Assembly: GCA_964350445.1 (NCBI GenBank)
Contig: CAYGKA010000003.1
Span: 80,654 to 144,653 of the forward strand
DNA: 64,000 nucleotides
From: Hwanghaeella sp964350445
Lineage (GTDB): Bacteria > Pseudomonadota > Alphaproteobacteria > UBA8366 > Aestuariispiraceae
Direction of reading: 5' to 3'
The number at the start of each line of letters is the position of its first letter. The stretch's first letter is position 1. Below, one piece after another: positions 26,572 to 34,796 of this stretch. The notes beneath the pieces are model-generated. The model saw only the letters and a program-made list of their open reading frames with translations. It was not told the origin of the DNA and made no database searches. The position numbers were made by a program, and so were the translations under genes.

Positions 26572-27531
26572 TTAAGCGGATTGCGAACTGATCGGCAGGT
26601 CGAAACCGTCGCACCGCAGCAGGCGGCGCTGGACGCTGCGGGCGATGCGCCCGCCAAGCGCGGAAGACAAGCCATCGGACACAACCTTTTCGCAGTGCTG
26701 CGCCAAGGCCTTCCGGGACCCGAATTCCTCCAGCCGCACCGGTTCGTGGAAGATGACGTCGACGCCGATGGTCCCCATGCCCAGGGCGCGCCACAGATGC
26801 GGCGCCAATTCCATGTCGCCGTACCAGGCATAAAAGGGCCGCAGTAACCGGCCCATCGGCATGCCGTCGAACCGTGTATAGGCGATGGAGATCGGCTGAA
26901 CCTCCACATGGCCGTGGCCAAGTTCGATATTCGCCGCGTCGAACAAGGCGCTCTTGAAGCGCAGGGCGCGGTTGCCGTCGGAACTCGTGCCTTCGGGGAA
27001 AAGGATCAGGCTGTCGCCCTGCAGCAGGCGGGCGCGCAGCACTTCCCGCTGATCGGCGGCGCGGGCCGCCTTGCGTTCGACGAAGACCGTCCGTTGCAGG
27101 CGGGCCAGATACCCGAAGATCGGCCAGCCGTTCACTTCCTGCTTGGCGACGAAACACGCGTCCAGAAGCGAGCCGAGCACGGAAATGTCCAGGTAGGAGA
27201 CGTGATTGGAGACGAACAGGATCGGGCGGTCGGTGACCGGTTCTCCGTGCACGGTCGGCTTGACCCCGACGATACGGCAGGAATCGGTGTGCCAGCGCCG
27301 GATGATGGGTTTCGGGAACCCGATCTGCCGGATGGCGCGATAAGGGCTGCAGGCCAGCAGAATGACCATCCAGACCAGCAGCGCGACGACCCGGCTGGCC
27401 GCCAGGATCGGACTGGCCGTGGCCGGCCAGTTCAGAATCGTATCCGGGGCCGGGTCGCGATCGGCGGCTGGGGCCGCCGGCCGCTTCCGGCCGCCTATCC
27501 GTTTCGTCAATGTCTGGCTCGCGGGTGTCAT
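26572..27531 (-). CDS. olsA: 1-acylglycerol-3-phosphate-type O-acyltransferase, likely OlsA (lyso-ornithine lipid acyltransferase)
   Basis: This 319-residue membrane-bound PlsC-family enzyme has a hydrophobic helix at about 40-62 and acyltransferase motif NHxxxxD (Asn109-His110 to Asp115). The FPEGTSSDG block is at 178-186. In general the family acylates lysophosphatidate. Because olsB lies immediately upstream on the same strand (81-nt spacer), this copy most likely adds the second chain to lyso-ornithine lipid, as in the rhizobial olsBA pair. A plain PlsC role remains possible. The N-terminal 30 residues are basic and variable. Confidence 0.8.
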   Translation of the reverse strand: MTPASQTLTKRIGGRKRPAAPAADRDPAPDTILNWPATASPILAASRVVALLVWMVILLACSPYRAIRQIGFPKPIIRRWHTDSCRIVGVKPTVHGEPVTDRPILFVSNHVSYLDISVLGSLLDACFVAKQEVNGWPIFGYLARLQRTVFVERKAARAADQREVLRARLLQGDSLILFPEGTSSDGNRALRFKSALFDAANIELGHGHVEVQPISIAYTRFDGMPMGRLLRPFYAWYGDMELAPHLWRALGMGTIGVDVIFHEPVRLEEFGSRKALAQHCEKVVSDGLSSALGGRIARSVQRRLLRCDGFDLPISSQSA

Positions 27532-27612
27532 CGCTATCAGTCGCTACGGCGCATCAGGGGAAATGAGCATCGGGGACGTGCGGGGCAGGTTGTCGGCAAG
27601 AAATGTTGCACA

Positions 27613-28479
27613 TCACTCACCGGCGCGCCGCGCGTAATGTTTGATGTAGCGGCCGGTGACCAGTTCGGTCTTCACGACGACGCAGACATCGGTCGTGTTG
27701 AACTGCGGGTCGATCACCGCGCCGTCGCCGACGAAGCCGCCCAGCCGCAAATAGCCTTTCACCAGCGGCGGCACAGCAAGCAGGCCCGCCTTTCGGTCGA
27801 CGGCCTCTATCGGCATGCAGTTCATGTCCACATAGCGCTCGGGCAAGGCGGTAGGGCAAAGCTCGGACGGGGCCTTGTGGTAGTGGTGCAGATAGGACAG
27901 GGGTAATGCCAAAGTGCCGATATCCGTGCCGGGCAGGCTGGCGCAGCCGAACATGATCTCGATGTCGTAGTGGAAGACATAGGTGGCGATGCCGCGCCAC
28001 AGCAGATCCATCACCCGCCGGGTCCGGTAGCGTTCATCGACGCAGGACCGGCCCAATTCCAGAATCTCGCCGGGCAGATTGGTGAGGGGCGAAATGTCGT
28101 ATTCGTCGATCGAATAGAAGCGGCCGTGACGGGCGGCTTGTTCCCGACGCACCAGGCGGTAGGTGCCGACGACGCTTTCGGGGCCGGAGCCGAGGTCGTG
28201 ATCGACCACCTGCAGATGGTCCGCGACCGCGTCGAATTCATCGAAATCGCGCAGCGCCGCGGCCATTTCCGGGGTCGGTTTGGCGCTCATTTCCTGATAG
28301 AAAATGCGATACCGCAGCGCTTGGGATGCGAGGATATCCTCTTCGGTCGTCCCGATTCTGATTTCCAGGGATCCAGAGGTGAGCGCCGCAAGGCTGGAGG
28401 CGAGATCGACCTCCTCGCCTTCGGTATGCGCGGGTAACGCAGCGGACTTCATATCTTCGCTTTTCACAGGCTCATTCAA
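27613..28479 (-). CDS. olsB: L-ornithine N-alpha-acyltransferase OlsB (GNAT fold)
   Basis: This 288-residue enzyme transfers a 3-hydroxyacyl chain from ACP to ornithine, the first step to ornithine lipid. The GNAT-like core includes ASQALRYRIFYQEMSAKP (50-67), VVGTYRLVRREQAARHG, EILELGRSCVDERYRTRRVM and GCASLPGTD, all OlsB family blocks. No membrane segment is seen. It precedes olsA. Ornithine lipids replace phospholipids under phosphate limitation in many alphaproteobacteria, which fits the Pho genes farther along. No Pho box was found upstream. Confidence 0.9.
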   Translation of the reverse strand: MNEPVKSEDMKSAALPAHTEGEEVDLASSLAALTSGSLEIRIGTTEEDILASQALRYRIFYQEMSAKPTPEMAAALRDFDEFDAVADHLQVVDHDLGSGPESVVGTYRLVRREQAARHGRFYSIDEYDISPLTNLPGEILELGRSCVDERYRTRRVMDLLWRGIATYVFHYDIEIMFGCASLPGTDIGTLALPLSYLHHYHKAPSELCPTALPERYVDMNCMPIEAVDRKAGLLAVPPLVKGYLRLGGFVGDGAVIDPQFNTTDVCVVVKTELVTGRYIKHYARRAGE

Positions 28480-28580
28480 TCATCGTTGTAATGTACGGCG
28501 GCATTGTTACGGCATGGCGACAAGGATGCGACCGTTTGATGTCGTCTGCCACAATACTGTGATCCGAAGCGCGCTGGTTG

Positions 28581-28605
28581 GAAAATGCCGCACCCGTCGT
28601 GCGGC
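28581..28605 (-). terminator. Intrinsic terminator of fur
   Basis: On the minus strand GCCGCAC pairs perfectly with GTGCGGC around GACGG and is followed by ATTTTCC. It lies about 90 nt past the fur stop and separates it from olsB. Confidence 0.7.
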
Positions 28606-28697
28606 CCGCCTACCCAGTGTGCGCATTTCACCTCCGCGGCACCCTCCCGTACAGGAATGCTTAAAAGGTGGGCAGGCCCCGGGTCTACCGCAAGGGC

Positions 28698-29135
28698 CTA
28701 CTTCTTGCTCGGCTTGTCCAACCTCACGCCGTAGAGCTCGAGCCTGTGATCGACGAGCCTGTATCCCAACTGTTTCGCGACAGCGTGCTGCAGCTTCTCG
28801 ATTTCCTCGTTCTGGAATTCGATGACTTCGCCCGAATCGATGTCGATCAGGTGGTCGTGATGATCGTCCGCCACTTCCTCGTAACGGGACCGTCCGTCGC
28901 CGAAATCATGCCGCGTCAGAATTCCGGACTCTTCGAACAGGCGCACCGTACGGTATACGGTCGCGATGCTGATCCGGTCATCCAACGCGCTGGCGCGCTG
29001 GTGCAACAGCTCCACATCAGGATGATCGTCGGACTCCGCTATGACTTGAGCGATAACCCGCCGCTGGCCGGTCATTTTCAGACCCTTCTCGACGCAGAGT
29101 TGCTCGATGCGGTTCAACTCGTCCGAATTGCTCAT
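28698..29135 (-). CDS. fur: Fur/Mur family metal-dependent transcriptional regulator
   Basis: This 145-residue regulator has the Fur winged helix (residues 1-85, KGLKMTGQRRVIAQVIAESDD and ISIATVYRTVRLFEESG) and the dimerisation/metal domain with HHDHLIDIDSGEVIEF and DHRLELYGVRL. It lacks the C-terminal CxxC zinc pairs of enteric Fur, as is common in the alphaproteobacterial Fur/Mur group, so it may respond to manganese or iron. It does not show the heme motif expected of Irr. An inverted repeat upstream could allow autoregulation. Confidence 0.92.
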   Translation of the reverse strand: MSNSDELNRIEQLCVEKGLKMTGQRRVIAQVIAESDDHPDVELLHQRASALDDRISIATVYRTVRLFEESGILTRHDFGDGRSRYEEVADDHHDHLIDIDSGEVIEFQNEEIEKLQHAVAKQLGYRLVDHRLELYGVRLDKPSKK

Positions 29136-29182
29136 TTACCACCCCGGCGCCGGTTCTACCCGGCGGCCCCTTGCTCGCGCTG

Positions 29183-29212
29183 TCTTATTATCAATACGCT
29201 TATTTTCAAGCG
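29183..29212 (-). promoter_or_regulatory. Candidate fur promoter/operator with inverted repeat
   Basis: A short AT-rich island in GC-rich DNA contains the inverted repeat CGCTT-ATTTTC-AAGCG (29197-29212) and, on the minus strand, GATAAT as a possible -10. It lies about 50-75 nt upstream of the fur ATG. Fur-family control is inferred from AT-rich dyad symmetry only. Confidence 0.35.
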
Positions 29213-29398
29213 CTAAGCCCTTTTCGTCCAGCCCTTAAAACCCATTCAAGGGCGATGCATGGGCGAAAAAGAAAACCGCAGGCGCCCGTCCGCGACCACG
29301 CGGCGACCGAAAGCGGTTCCGAAAATTGCGGCGGAGCCCGCCCGGTCCGGAGCGCCGATGCGCCATCCGGAAACCGAAGCGGTTCGGCGCGGCCGTCG

Positions 29399-29818
29399 TC
29401 ACGCCCGGGGGCGCGTGCCCAGCCCGATTTTCTTGGCCAGCCGGCTGCGCTGCTTGGCGTAGTTCGGGGCGACCATCGGATAATCCGGCGGCAGGTTCCA
29501 GCGTTCCCGATATTCTTCCGGCGTCATGTCATAGGCCGTCTTCAAGTGCCGCTTCAGCATTTTCAGCTTTTTGCCGTCTTCCAGACAGATGATGTAGTCC
29601 GGCGTAATCGATTTCTTCACCGGAATCGCCGGCGCCGGACGGCCGTCGCCGTTCACCTCATCGCCACCGACCTGATTCAACGAAGTGTAGACTTGCTCGA
29701 TCAAACTCGGCAGGTCGTTGACGCTGACCGTGTTGTTCGAAACATGCGCCGCGACGATCCGCGACGTCAATTCCAGCATATCCACGGCACCGGCGCTCTG
29801 TTCCCCATAGTCCGACAT
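29399..29818 (-). CDS. mucR: MucR/Ros family transcriptional regulator with degenerate zinc finger
   Basis: This 139-residue protein is an alphaproteobacterial MucR/Ros regulator, a family of H-NS-like silencers of exopolysaccharide, motility and cell-cycle genes. The N-terminal helices (12-50) probably mediate oligomerisation. The DNA-binding domain runs from ITPDYIICLEDGKKLKMLKRHL through TPEEYRERWNLPPDYPMVAPNYA. By alignment with Ros, the zinc ligands map to Cys78, Asp81 (instead of Cys), His91, and Ala95/Tyr96 (instead of His). At most two or three ligands remain, so zinc may be lost, as in some Mesorhizobium homologues. Confidence 0.92.
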   Translation of the reverse strand: MSDYGEQSAGAVDMLELTSRIVAAHVSNNTVSVNDLPSLIEQVYTSLNQVGGDEVNGDGRPAPAIPVKKSITPDYIICLEDGKKLKMLKRHLKTAYDMTPEEYRERWNLPPDYPMVAPNYAKQRSRLAKKIGLGTRPRA

Positions 29819-30094
29819 AGTCGATCAATCCTCATTAACGCCGCCATAGACCGGTGGCGACTAAAGTTGTGTCCCCATTGCCGTGTCCTGGGTTTTTGCT
29901 TTTCATCGACCAACCGCGCTTGCCGGTATTCCCGCCCATGGCTTTTCTTAAGTAACCAGCCATTCTTCAGCGAATTTGGAGGTATAATCCCAACAATAAA
30001 TCGGCCATCCCAAGTACATTGCGTGGTGACTGTAACAACAATTCTAGAGAGTCTTCAAGAAAAGCCGCGCGATTCATGCGAGTCTCTCCGGTCT

Positions 30095-30116
30095 GCCCGG
30101 TATCCCCGTACCGGGC
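30095..30116 (-). other. Palindromic hairpin at the rimI stop codon
   Basis: A perfect 8-bp stem GCCCGGTA/TACCGGGC with a 6-base loop touches the rimI stop. There is no U-tract, so it may protect the mRNA end or assist termination. Confidence 0.45.
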
Positions 30117-30574
30117 TAGGCCAAATCTCGCCTTAGAATCAGGGCGTCGACGTAAATCCCTCCGCGCCTTTTGTAGTAATTCCGCCGCATACCGACTCTT
30201 TCGAACCCTGTCGCTTCGTAGAGCGCGATGCCGCCGTCATTGTCGGCGGCAACCTCCAGAAAGATTTTCGCGGCGCCTTTCAAGCCGCCGAATTGCAACA
30301 AAGAGTTGATCAGGGCTTTCCCCACCCCCTTACGGCGAAAGCCGGCGGAAACGCCGATCGATACAATCTCGGCCTCGTCGGCGGCGGACTGGGCCAGGAG
30401 GAACCCGATGGGCCGGTCGGTTTCGGCGACAAGCGCCCAGGCAGACGGCGGTTTCAGCAAATCCTCCACCGCCGCGGCCCCGTACGGTTCGTCGAAAGCC
30501 TCCTCGAACAAGCGTCCCATGGCCGCGAGATCGGCCGGCACGGCAAGTCTTACGGCGATTCTATTGTTCGCCAT
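30116..30574 (-). CDS. rimI: Ribosomal protein alanine acetyltransferase family (RimI-like GNAT)
   Basis: This 152-residue GNAT enzyme is placed after tsaB, the standard position of rimI. The acetyl-CoA binding block SIGVSAGFRRKGVGKALINSLL and NDGGIALYEATGFERVGMRRNYY are visible. RimI acetylates the N-terminus of S18 in E. coli; other protein targets are possible. The ATG at 30574 has a GGAG 9 nt upstream and overlaps the tsaB 3' end by 14 bases; an earlier in-frame start (30607) would overlap more. Confidence 0.9.
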   Translation of the reverse strand: MANNRIAVRLAVPADLAAMGRLFEEAFDEPYGAAAVEDLLKPPSAWALVAETDRPIGFLLAQSAADEAEIVSIGVSAGFRRKGVGKALINSLLQFGGLKGAAKIFLEVAADNDGGIALYEATGFERVGMRRNYYKRRGGIYVDALILRRDLA

Positions 30575-31346
30575 GGCCCGTCGCTCCGGGTCCGGGGGCA
30601 GAGCCAAGCCGCGCTTGGCGGGATGCCGCCGATGTCAGCGGCGAAGATGGCGGTTTCATGTTCACGTCCGGTGGCCGCAGGTAAAGCGGCCGTGGCCCCG
30701 TATCCTCCGGTCCGGGCAAACCGCCGGCGGCTATCCGTGCCAGCGCGATCCTTCCGGCAACGAGGGCGCTGTTGTCGTCCGGCGGCTGAACGGCCTGCAG
30801 GCCCGGAATCATGGCTTCAGCGGCGGCGACCAACCGTGCGGCGCCGTCGCCCGCCACGGGCCAGCCCAATTCGGCAAAATCCGGGGTCGCCCCATGGGCG
30901 GGCGCAAGATATCCGGCGATTTCATCGACCGGCAGGGCGGCCGGCGCGGTCAGTGCGGTGCCGTCCCGGTCGAAAGCCTGAAGGTAGAAGTCCGTGCGCT
31001 TGGTCTCCAACGCGATCAGGACGGGGGAATGCCCTTTGAAGGGGGCGGCCGCAACCTCCAGGCAGCTGACGCCCAGGATCGGAATGCCGGCGGCGAGTGC
31101 AAAGCCCCGCGCGGCGGCCAGGCCGATGCGAATACCGGTAAAGGCCCCGGGCCCGACGGTCACGGCGACGGCGTCCAGGGAAGCGGCATCGGTCGCGGCA
31201 CCGGCAAGGCATTCGGCGATCATCGGGGCGATCCGCTCCGCGTGGCCGCGCGTCATCGGTTCGGAAAGCGCCGACAACTCGCGTGCATCTTCGACGACGG
31301 CGACCGCACATGCATTGGCGGCGCAATCCAATACAAGCAGACGCAT
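30561..31346 (-). CDS. tsaB: tRNA t6A37 threonylcarbamoyl complex subunit TsaB
   Basis: This 261-residue inactive paralogue of TsaD supports synthesis of t6A37 on ANN-decoding tRNAs. It begins MRLLVLDCAANACAVAVVED and has the ASKHA-fold motif VTVGPGAFTGIRIGLAAARGFA. GAATDAASLDAVAV precedes that motif, and DTGPRPLYLRPPDV, typical of TsaB, is near the end. A longer open frame reaches 31466, but the ATG at 31346 matches the family. It overlaps rimI. The partner genes tsaC, tsaD and tsaE are not in this window. Confidence 0.95.
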   Translation of the reverse strand: MRLLVLDCAANACAVAVVEDARELSALSEPMTRGHAERIAPMIAECLAGAATDAASLDAVAVTVGPGAFTGIRIGLAAARGFALAAGIPILGVSCLEVAAAPFKGHSPVLIALETKRTDFYLQAFDRDGTALTAPAALPVDEIAGYLAPAHGATPDFAELGWPVAGDGAARLVAAAEAMIPGLQAVQPPDDNSALVAGRIALARIAAGGLPGPEDTGPRPLYLRPPDVNMKPPSSPLTSAASRQARLGSAPGPGATGHGEQ

Positions 31347-31531
31347 GAAAAGGCTCTTCTCTTCTGATGTCGGCCGGGCCGGAACGGGGCGGACAGTGAC
31401 CGATCGGCCCAAGCCAAACAAGTTCCCAGACAGGCGATCCAGCGGAATTATAGGCGAATACAACACGAAATCCGGCCCGAAGCGACGGATTTGCTTGACT
31501 AAAAACCTTTAATTGCCGTTCCCTCCTTCGT

Positions 31532-32629
31532 ATGAAAAGCCTGCTTTTTTACTTCGCCAGACCTTGCCGCTGTATTGTCCGGCAAAGAGGAAGCTGTCGC
31601 CCGGCCGCCTGTATGCTTGTCATGCTTGCCGGACTTCTTGCCTTCACGCCCTTTGTCACGATGTCCGCGGCCCGGGCCGCCGATTCCGGCGTGGTGTTGA
31701 TGTATCACCGCTTCGGCGAGGACGCGTTTCCGGCCACCAGCGTGACGGTGGAACAGTTCGACGCCCATATCCGGGAACTGCAATCGGGCATCTACACCGT
31801 GATGCCGCTGGCGGAGATGATCGACGCCCTGCGCGCCGGGACGCCGCTTCCCGATCACGCGATCGCCATCACCATCGATGACGCCTATCGGTCGATCTAC
31901 GACGTGGCCTGGCCGCGCCTGCGGGAGGCCGGGCTGCCGTTCACGGTCTTCGTGTCGACCGGCGGGGTCGATGACGGGGCGCCGGATATCATGACCTGGG
32001 ACCAGTTGCGGGAAATCCACCAAGGCGGCGCGGCGATCGAGGCGCACACGACCAGTCACCTGCACATGGCGGATGCGGATGCGGAACAGGTTCGCAACGA
32101 AGTGCAGGAATCAACCTTGCGGATCGCTAGCGAAATTGGCGAGAAACCGCGGTTTTTCGCCTATCCTTATGGGGAAGCGAGCGACGCGGTGAAGGAAATT
32201 GTCGCCGCCGCCGGGTACCCGGTGGCCTTCGGACAGCAGTCCGGGGCGCTCTATCCCGGCGCGGATATGCTGTATCTGCCCCGGTTCCCGATCAACATGT
32301 CCTTCGGTGGACCCGACCGGTTCCGGCAGGTGGTGAACACCCTGCCTTTGGCGCTGACGGATGTTTTGCCGTCCAATCCGACGTTGACGAAGAATCCGCC
32401 GAACTTCGGCTTCACCTTGCCGGCACGGAAAAGCGACGCGGACGGAATCGCCTGTTATCACTCCGCTTTCGGCCGGCTCAACGACCTGGAAAGGCTGGGG
32501 GAAAGCCGGATTGAAATTCGTTTCGACAAGCCGTTCCCCGTAGGGCGCAGCCGCATCAACTGCACGGCGCCCGGACCGAACGGGCGCTGGCGCTGGTTTG
32601 GCATGCAGTATTACGTGCCGGAAAACTGA
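31532..32629 (+). CDS. Secreted polysaccharide deacetylase (NodB homology domain)
   Basis: This 365-residue exported protein has an unusually basic N-terminus followed by a hydrophobic signal segment (about 28-42) and cleavage near SAARA-ADS. The NodB domain shows LMYHRFGE (56-63), the metal/catalytic TIDDAY (114-119), and HTTSH (172-176) giving the Asp-His-His site, with FAYPYGE later. It probably removes N-acetyl groups from peptidoglycan or an exopolysaccharide. An internal ATG at 31613 is an alternative start. It is the only plus-strand gene in a long minus-strand run. Confidence 0.85.
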   Translation: MKSLLFYFARPCRCIVRQRGSCRPAACMLVMLAGLLAFTPFVTMSAARAADSGVVLMYHRFGEDAFPATSVTVEQFDAHIRELQSGIYTVMPLAEMIDALRAGTPLPDHAIAITIDDAYRSIYDVAWPRLREAGLPFTVFVSTGGVDDGAPDIMTWDQLREIHQGGAAIEAHTTSHLHMADADAEQVRNEVQESTLRIASEIGEKPRFFAYPYGEASDAVKEIVAAAGYPVAFGQQSGALYPGADMLYLPRFPINMSFGGPDRFRQVVNTLPLALTDVLPSNPTLTKNPPNFGFTLPARKSDADGIACYHSAFGRLNDLERLGESRIEIRFDKPFPVGRSRINCTAPGPNGRWRWFGMQYYVPEN

Positions 32630-32757
32630 CCCGGGGGGACCGCGCCGCCCGACGTCGGCCATGGCGGCGGCCATGCGAAGATCGGGGACACGGTGTCGGA
32701 CATGAAAATGGGGGCGCGCAGCCCCCATTTCCGTACCATCTTCGTCGGATAGAGCGA

Positions 32758-33741
32758 TCAGGCGCGCGGACGCAACCGCGGTCGGGCATCCGCCAAGCGG
32801 GCCCGGTCGAAATGGGTCAGCTTGTTGACGCGGATGATGCTCTGTACCAGGCCGACATATTCTTGGCCCTTTTCCGAATAGGAATCGAGCGTGCTCGCCA
32901 GGACGAAACTGTCGAGCGGCATCTTCTGCGTGCGCAATTTTTCCCGAGCCATCCGCAGGCCCTTGTAGGCACGGTGGGTGTTCAGGTTGCGCAGATAAGA
33001 CGCGACGCTGTCGACCGGCGCGTGGAAAGCGCGGATCTTATGCGTTTTTCCTTCCTCGCGGCCCTCCGGAACGATCCCGTCGAACTGATCGGTGGTCCAT
33101 TGGCCGAACAGCGCATTGCCTTTGCGGGCGAAGCGCGATGTGCCCCAGCCGCTTTCGATCGCCGCCTGGGCAAGCGCCAGGGACGGCGGAACCACGTCCA
33201 TGCGACGCAGCAATGTGCGGAAATCGCCGAACTCAGCCTTGTATTCCTTGAAACGGCCGGTCAGCCAGGCCTGTTCGCGGTCGGAAAGGCTGGCGCCGTT
33301 ATCCAGGCGGTCCTTCATCGACAGCGCCCGGGCCCGGTCGGTCCGGATCGATTCGTTGATCACCAGGACCATCGGCAGAACCATGCGCACGAAGGTCGCC
33401 TTTTTGCGGTCGACCTGCTCGATCGCCGCCATATCGGCCGGAATCGCGTCGGGCAACACCCGCGGCACCATCGAATCACCGGCGCGGATCGCGGACAGAT
33501 CGTATCCGATGCTGTCGAACCGCGCTATCAACCGGTCGACGGACGCCGCAGCGATGTCCACCGGTGCTTTTGGCAATGACGGCGGCGTGATGCGAACAAC
33601 AGCCTCCGCCTTCGGTTTCGCGACCTTGGTCTGAAGACCCTCAGGCGGATTCAGGACCAAGATGGCCGCGAGAATCGCACCGGAAGCTATCATGTACCAT
33701 GGCGCTCGACCTGAAACGGCCGATTTAAGTATCTCTCTCAT
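32758..33741 (-). CDS. Membrane-anchored Bax-like glucosaminidase-domain protein
   Basis: This 327-residue protein has one N-terminal TM helix (about 16-31) and a periplasmic Bax/N-acetylglucosaminidase domain from about 110 onward. The catalytic glutamate is Glu196 in AAIESGWGTSRFA, followed by GNALFGQW, typical of lysozyme-like glucosaminidases that cut peptidoglycan. It faces the NodB-type deacetylase across a 128-nt gap; the two convergent genes may both act on the cell wall, which is an inference from position. Confidence 0.85.
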   Translation of the reverse strand: MREILKSAVSGRAPWYMIASGAILAAILVLNPPEGLQTKVAKPKAEAVVRITPPSLPKAPVDIAAASVDRLIARFDSIGYDLSAIRAGDSMVPRVLPDAIPADMAAIEQVDRKKATFVRMVLPMVLVINESIRTDRARALSMKDRLDNGASLSDREQAWLTGRFKEYKAEFGDFRTLLRRMDVVPPSLALAQAAIESGWGTSRFARKGNALFGQWTTDQFDGIVPEGREEGKTHKIRAFHAPVDSVASYLRNLNTHRAYKGLRMAREKLRTQKMPLDSFVLASTLDSYSEKGQEYVGLVQSIIRVNKLTHFDRARLADARPRLRPRA

Positions 33742-34072
33742 GACACCCTCGCCTAGTCTCTTAGACAGACCGTTCGCCTTTTATTGTGGCGATTTTACGG
33801 TCTTGGACGCTCCACCAGCCGGCTCCTCGTCCGACCAGCCCCTCCGGGCGTCCTGTTCTCTCGTTACTGACCGCGACCACTCCCCAGTTGTCGCGGGTAC
33901 AAGGGAGGCCACCTGTGGCTCGGCGTCCCTTTTTGCCTCGGCTCGAAAGCCGAATGGCAAAACCTCAAATTTTTCGCCAGGGTTTTGGGTGCGGACGTTC
34001 TCGCCGGTCACCGTGTGGAATATGCACTGACCCGCATTCTGCGGATGGCCCCGCTGGGGGCCCGGCGGAGCT
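33742..34072. other. 331-bp gap between bax-like gene and nfu
   Basis: No convincing gene is seen. A minus-strand open frame here has no recognisable similarity. The stretch is rich in stable hairpins, including an 11-bp stem with one mismatch at 33871-33896, a 9-of-10-bp stem at 33901-33931, a hairpin with UUCG (minus) loop at 33935-33958, and GGCCCC/GGGGCC at about 34046-34061. See the candidate RNA entry. Confidence 0.6.
33805..33934 (+). ncRNA. Candidate small structured RNA with complementary ends and U-tract
   Basis: On the plus strand GGACGC (33805-33810) can pair with GCGTCC (33923-33928), CCACCAG (33812-33818) with CTGTGG (33913-33918), and an internal stem-loop at 33871-33896 has 10 of 11 pairs around CCCC. 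The closing stem is followed by CTTTTT. An alternative fold of the 3' end (33901-33931) is itself a good intrinsic terminator. No coding gene on this strand lies just upstream, so the terminator would belong to an untranslated RNA. I do not recognise an Rfam family and found no convincing promoter. Confidence 0.35.
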
Positions 34073-34630
34073 CTACGATGCCGCCCGAACTTCCGACACT
34101 TCAGGAATGTAGTGACGGAGCATATTCTCGATCCCCATTTTAAGCGTTGCCGTGCTGCTCGGGCAACCCGCGCACGCACCGCGCATCGTCAAGTAGACGA
34201 CGCCTTGCTCGAACCCGTGGAAAACGATGTCCCCGCCGTCTTGAGCGACAGCAGGCCGGACCCGGGTATCCAGCAATTCCTTGATCTGGCGCACAATCTC
34301 GTTGTCGGCCTGATCGAAAATCGGTTCCGGGGCATCGGCCGTCTCATACAGGACCGGCCGCCCGGCCGTGAAATGTTCCATGACCGTGCCGAGAACGGCG
34401 GGCTTCAGCTCGTACCATTCAACGGTGTCGGACTTGGTGATCGTGATGAAGTCGGCACCGAAGAAGACGGCGCGCACGCCATCGACCTGGAAAAGCCGTT
34501 CGGCCAAGGGGGATTGTCCCTCCGCGGCGTCTGCCGAGGAGAAATCCAGTGTCCCGTCCGTCATCACCGGTTTTCCGGGGATGAACTTCAGGGTCGCCGG
34601 ATTCGGTGTTTGTTCAGTTTGAATAAACAT
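34073..34630 (-). CDS. Nfu-type iron-sulfur cluster carrier
   Basis: This 185-residue protein has the Nfu N-terminal domain (MFIQTEQTPNPATLKFIPGK) and a C-terminal NifU-like domain with the cluster-binding Cys153-x2-Cys156 in GACAGCPSS. It carries 4Fe-4S clusters to target enzymes; MiaB in this window is a plausible client. Length and layout match alphaproteobacterial and mitochondrial NFU1. Its own leader lies in a 166-nt spacer before uspA-side DNA. Confidence 0.94.
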   Translation of the reverse strand: MFIQTEQTPNPATLKFIPGKPVMTDGTLDFSSADAAEGQSPLAERLFQVDGVRAVFFGADFITITKSDTVEWYELKPAVLGTVMEHFTAGRPVLYETADAPEPIFDQADNEIVRQIKELLDTRVRPAVAQDGGDIVFHGFEQGVVYLTMRGACAGCPSSTATLKMGIENMLRHYIPEVSEVRAAS

Positions 34631-34796
34631 TACCTAAAATCCCACCTATCTCTGAAGGCAAGATGGGCGAGGAATCGTTTCGGTTCAACCCCTCTCCTGT
34701 TGCCTATAGGCGACACAAGTGCTGTGACGGCCTGTGGATAAACGTGCAAACTTACCGATATACCGCCAATCGACGTCCGGACGGGCATTTGACGCG

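Noticed and set aside
33781..34179. 132-codon minus-strand open frame overlapping the nfu 3' end
   Set aside because: It overlaps nfu out of frame, has no family match, and the DNA is better explained as structured non-coding sequence.
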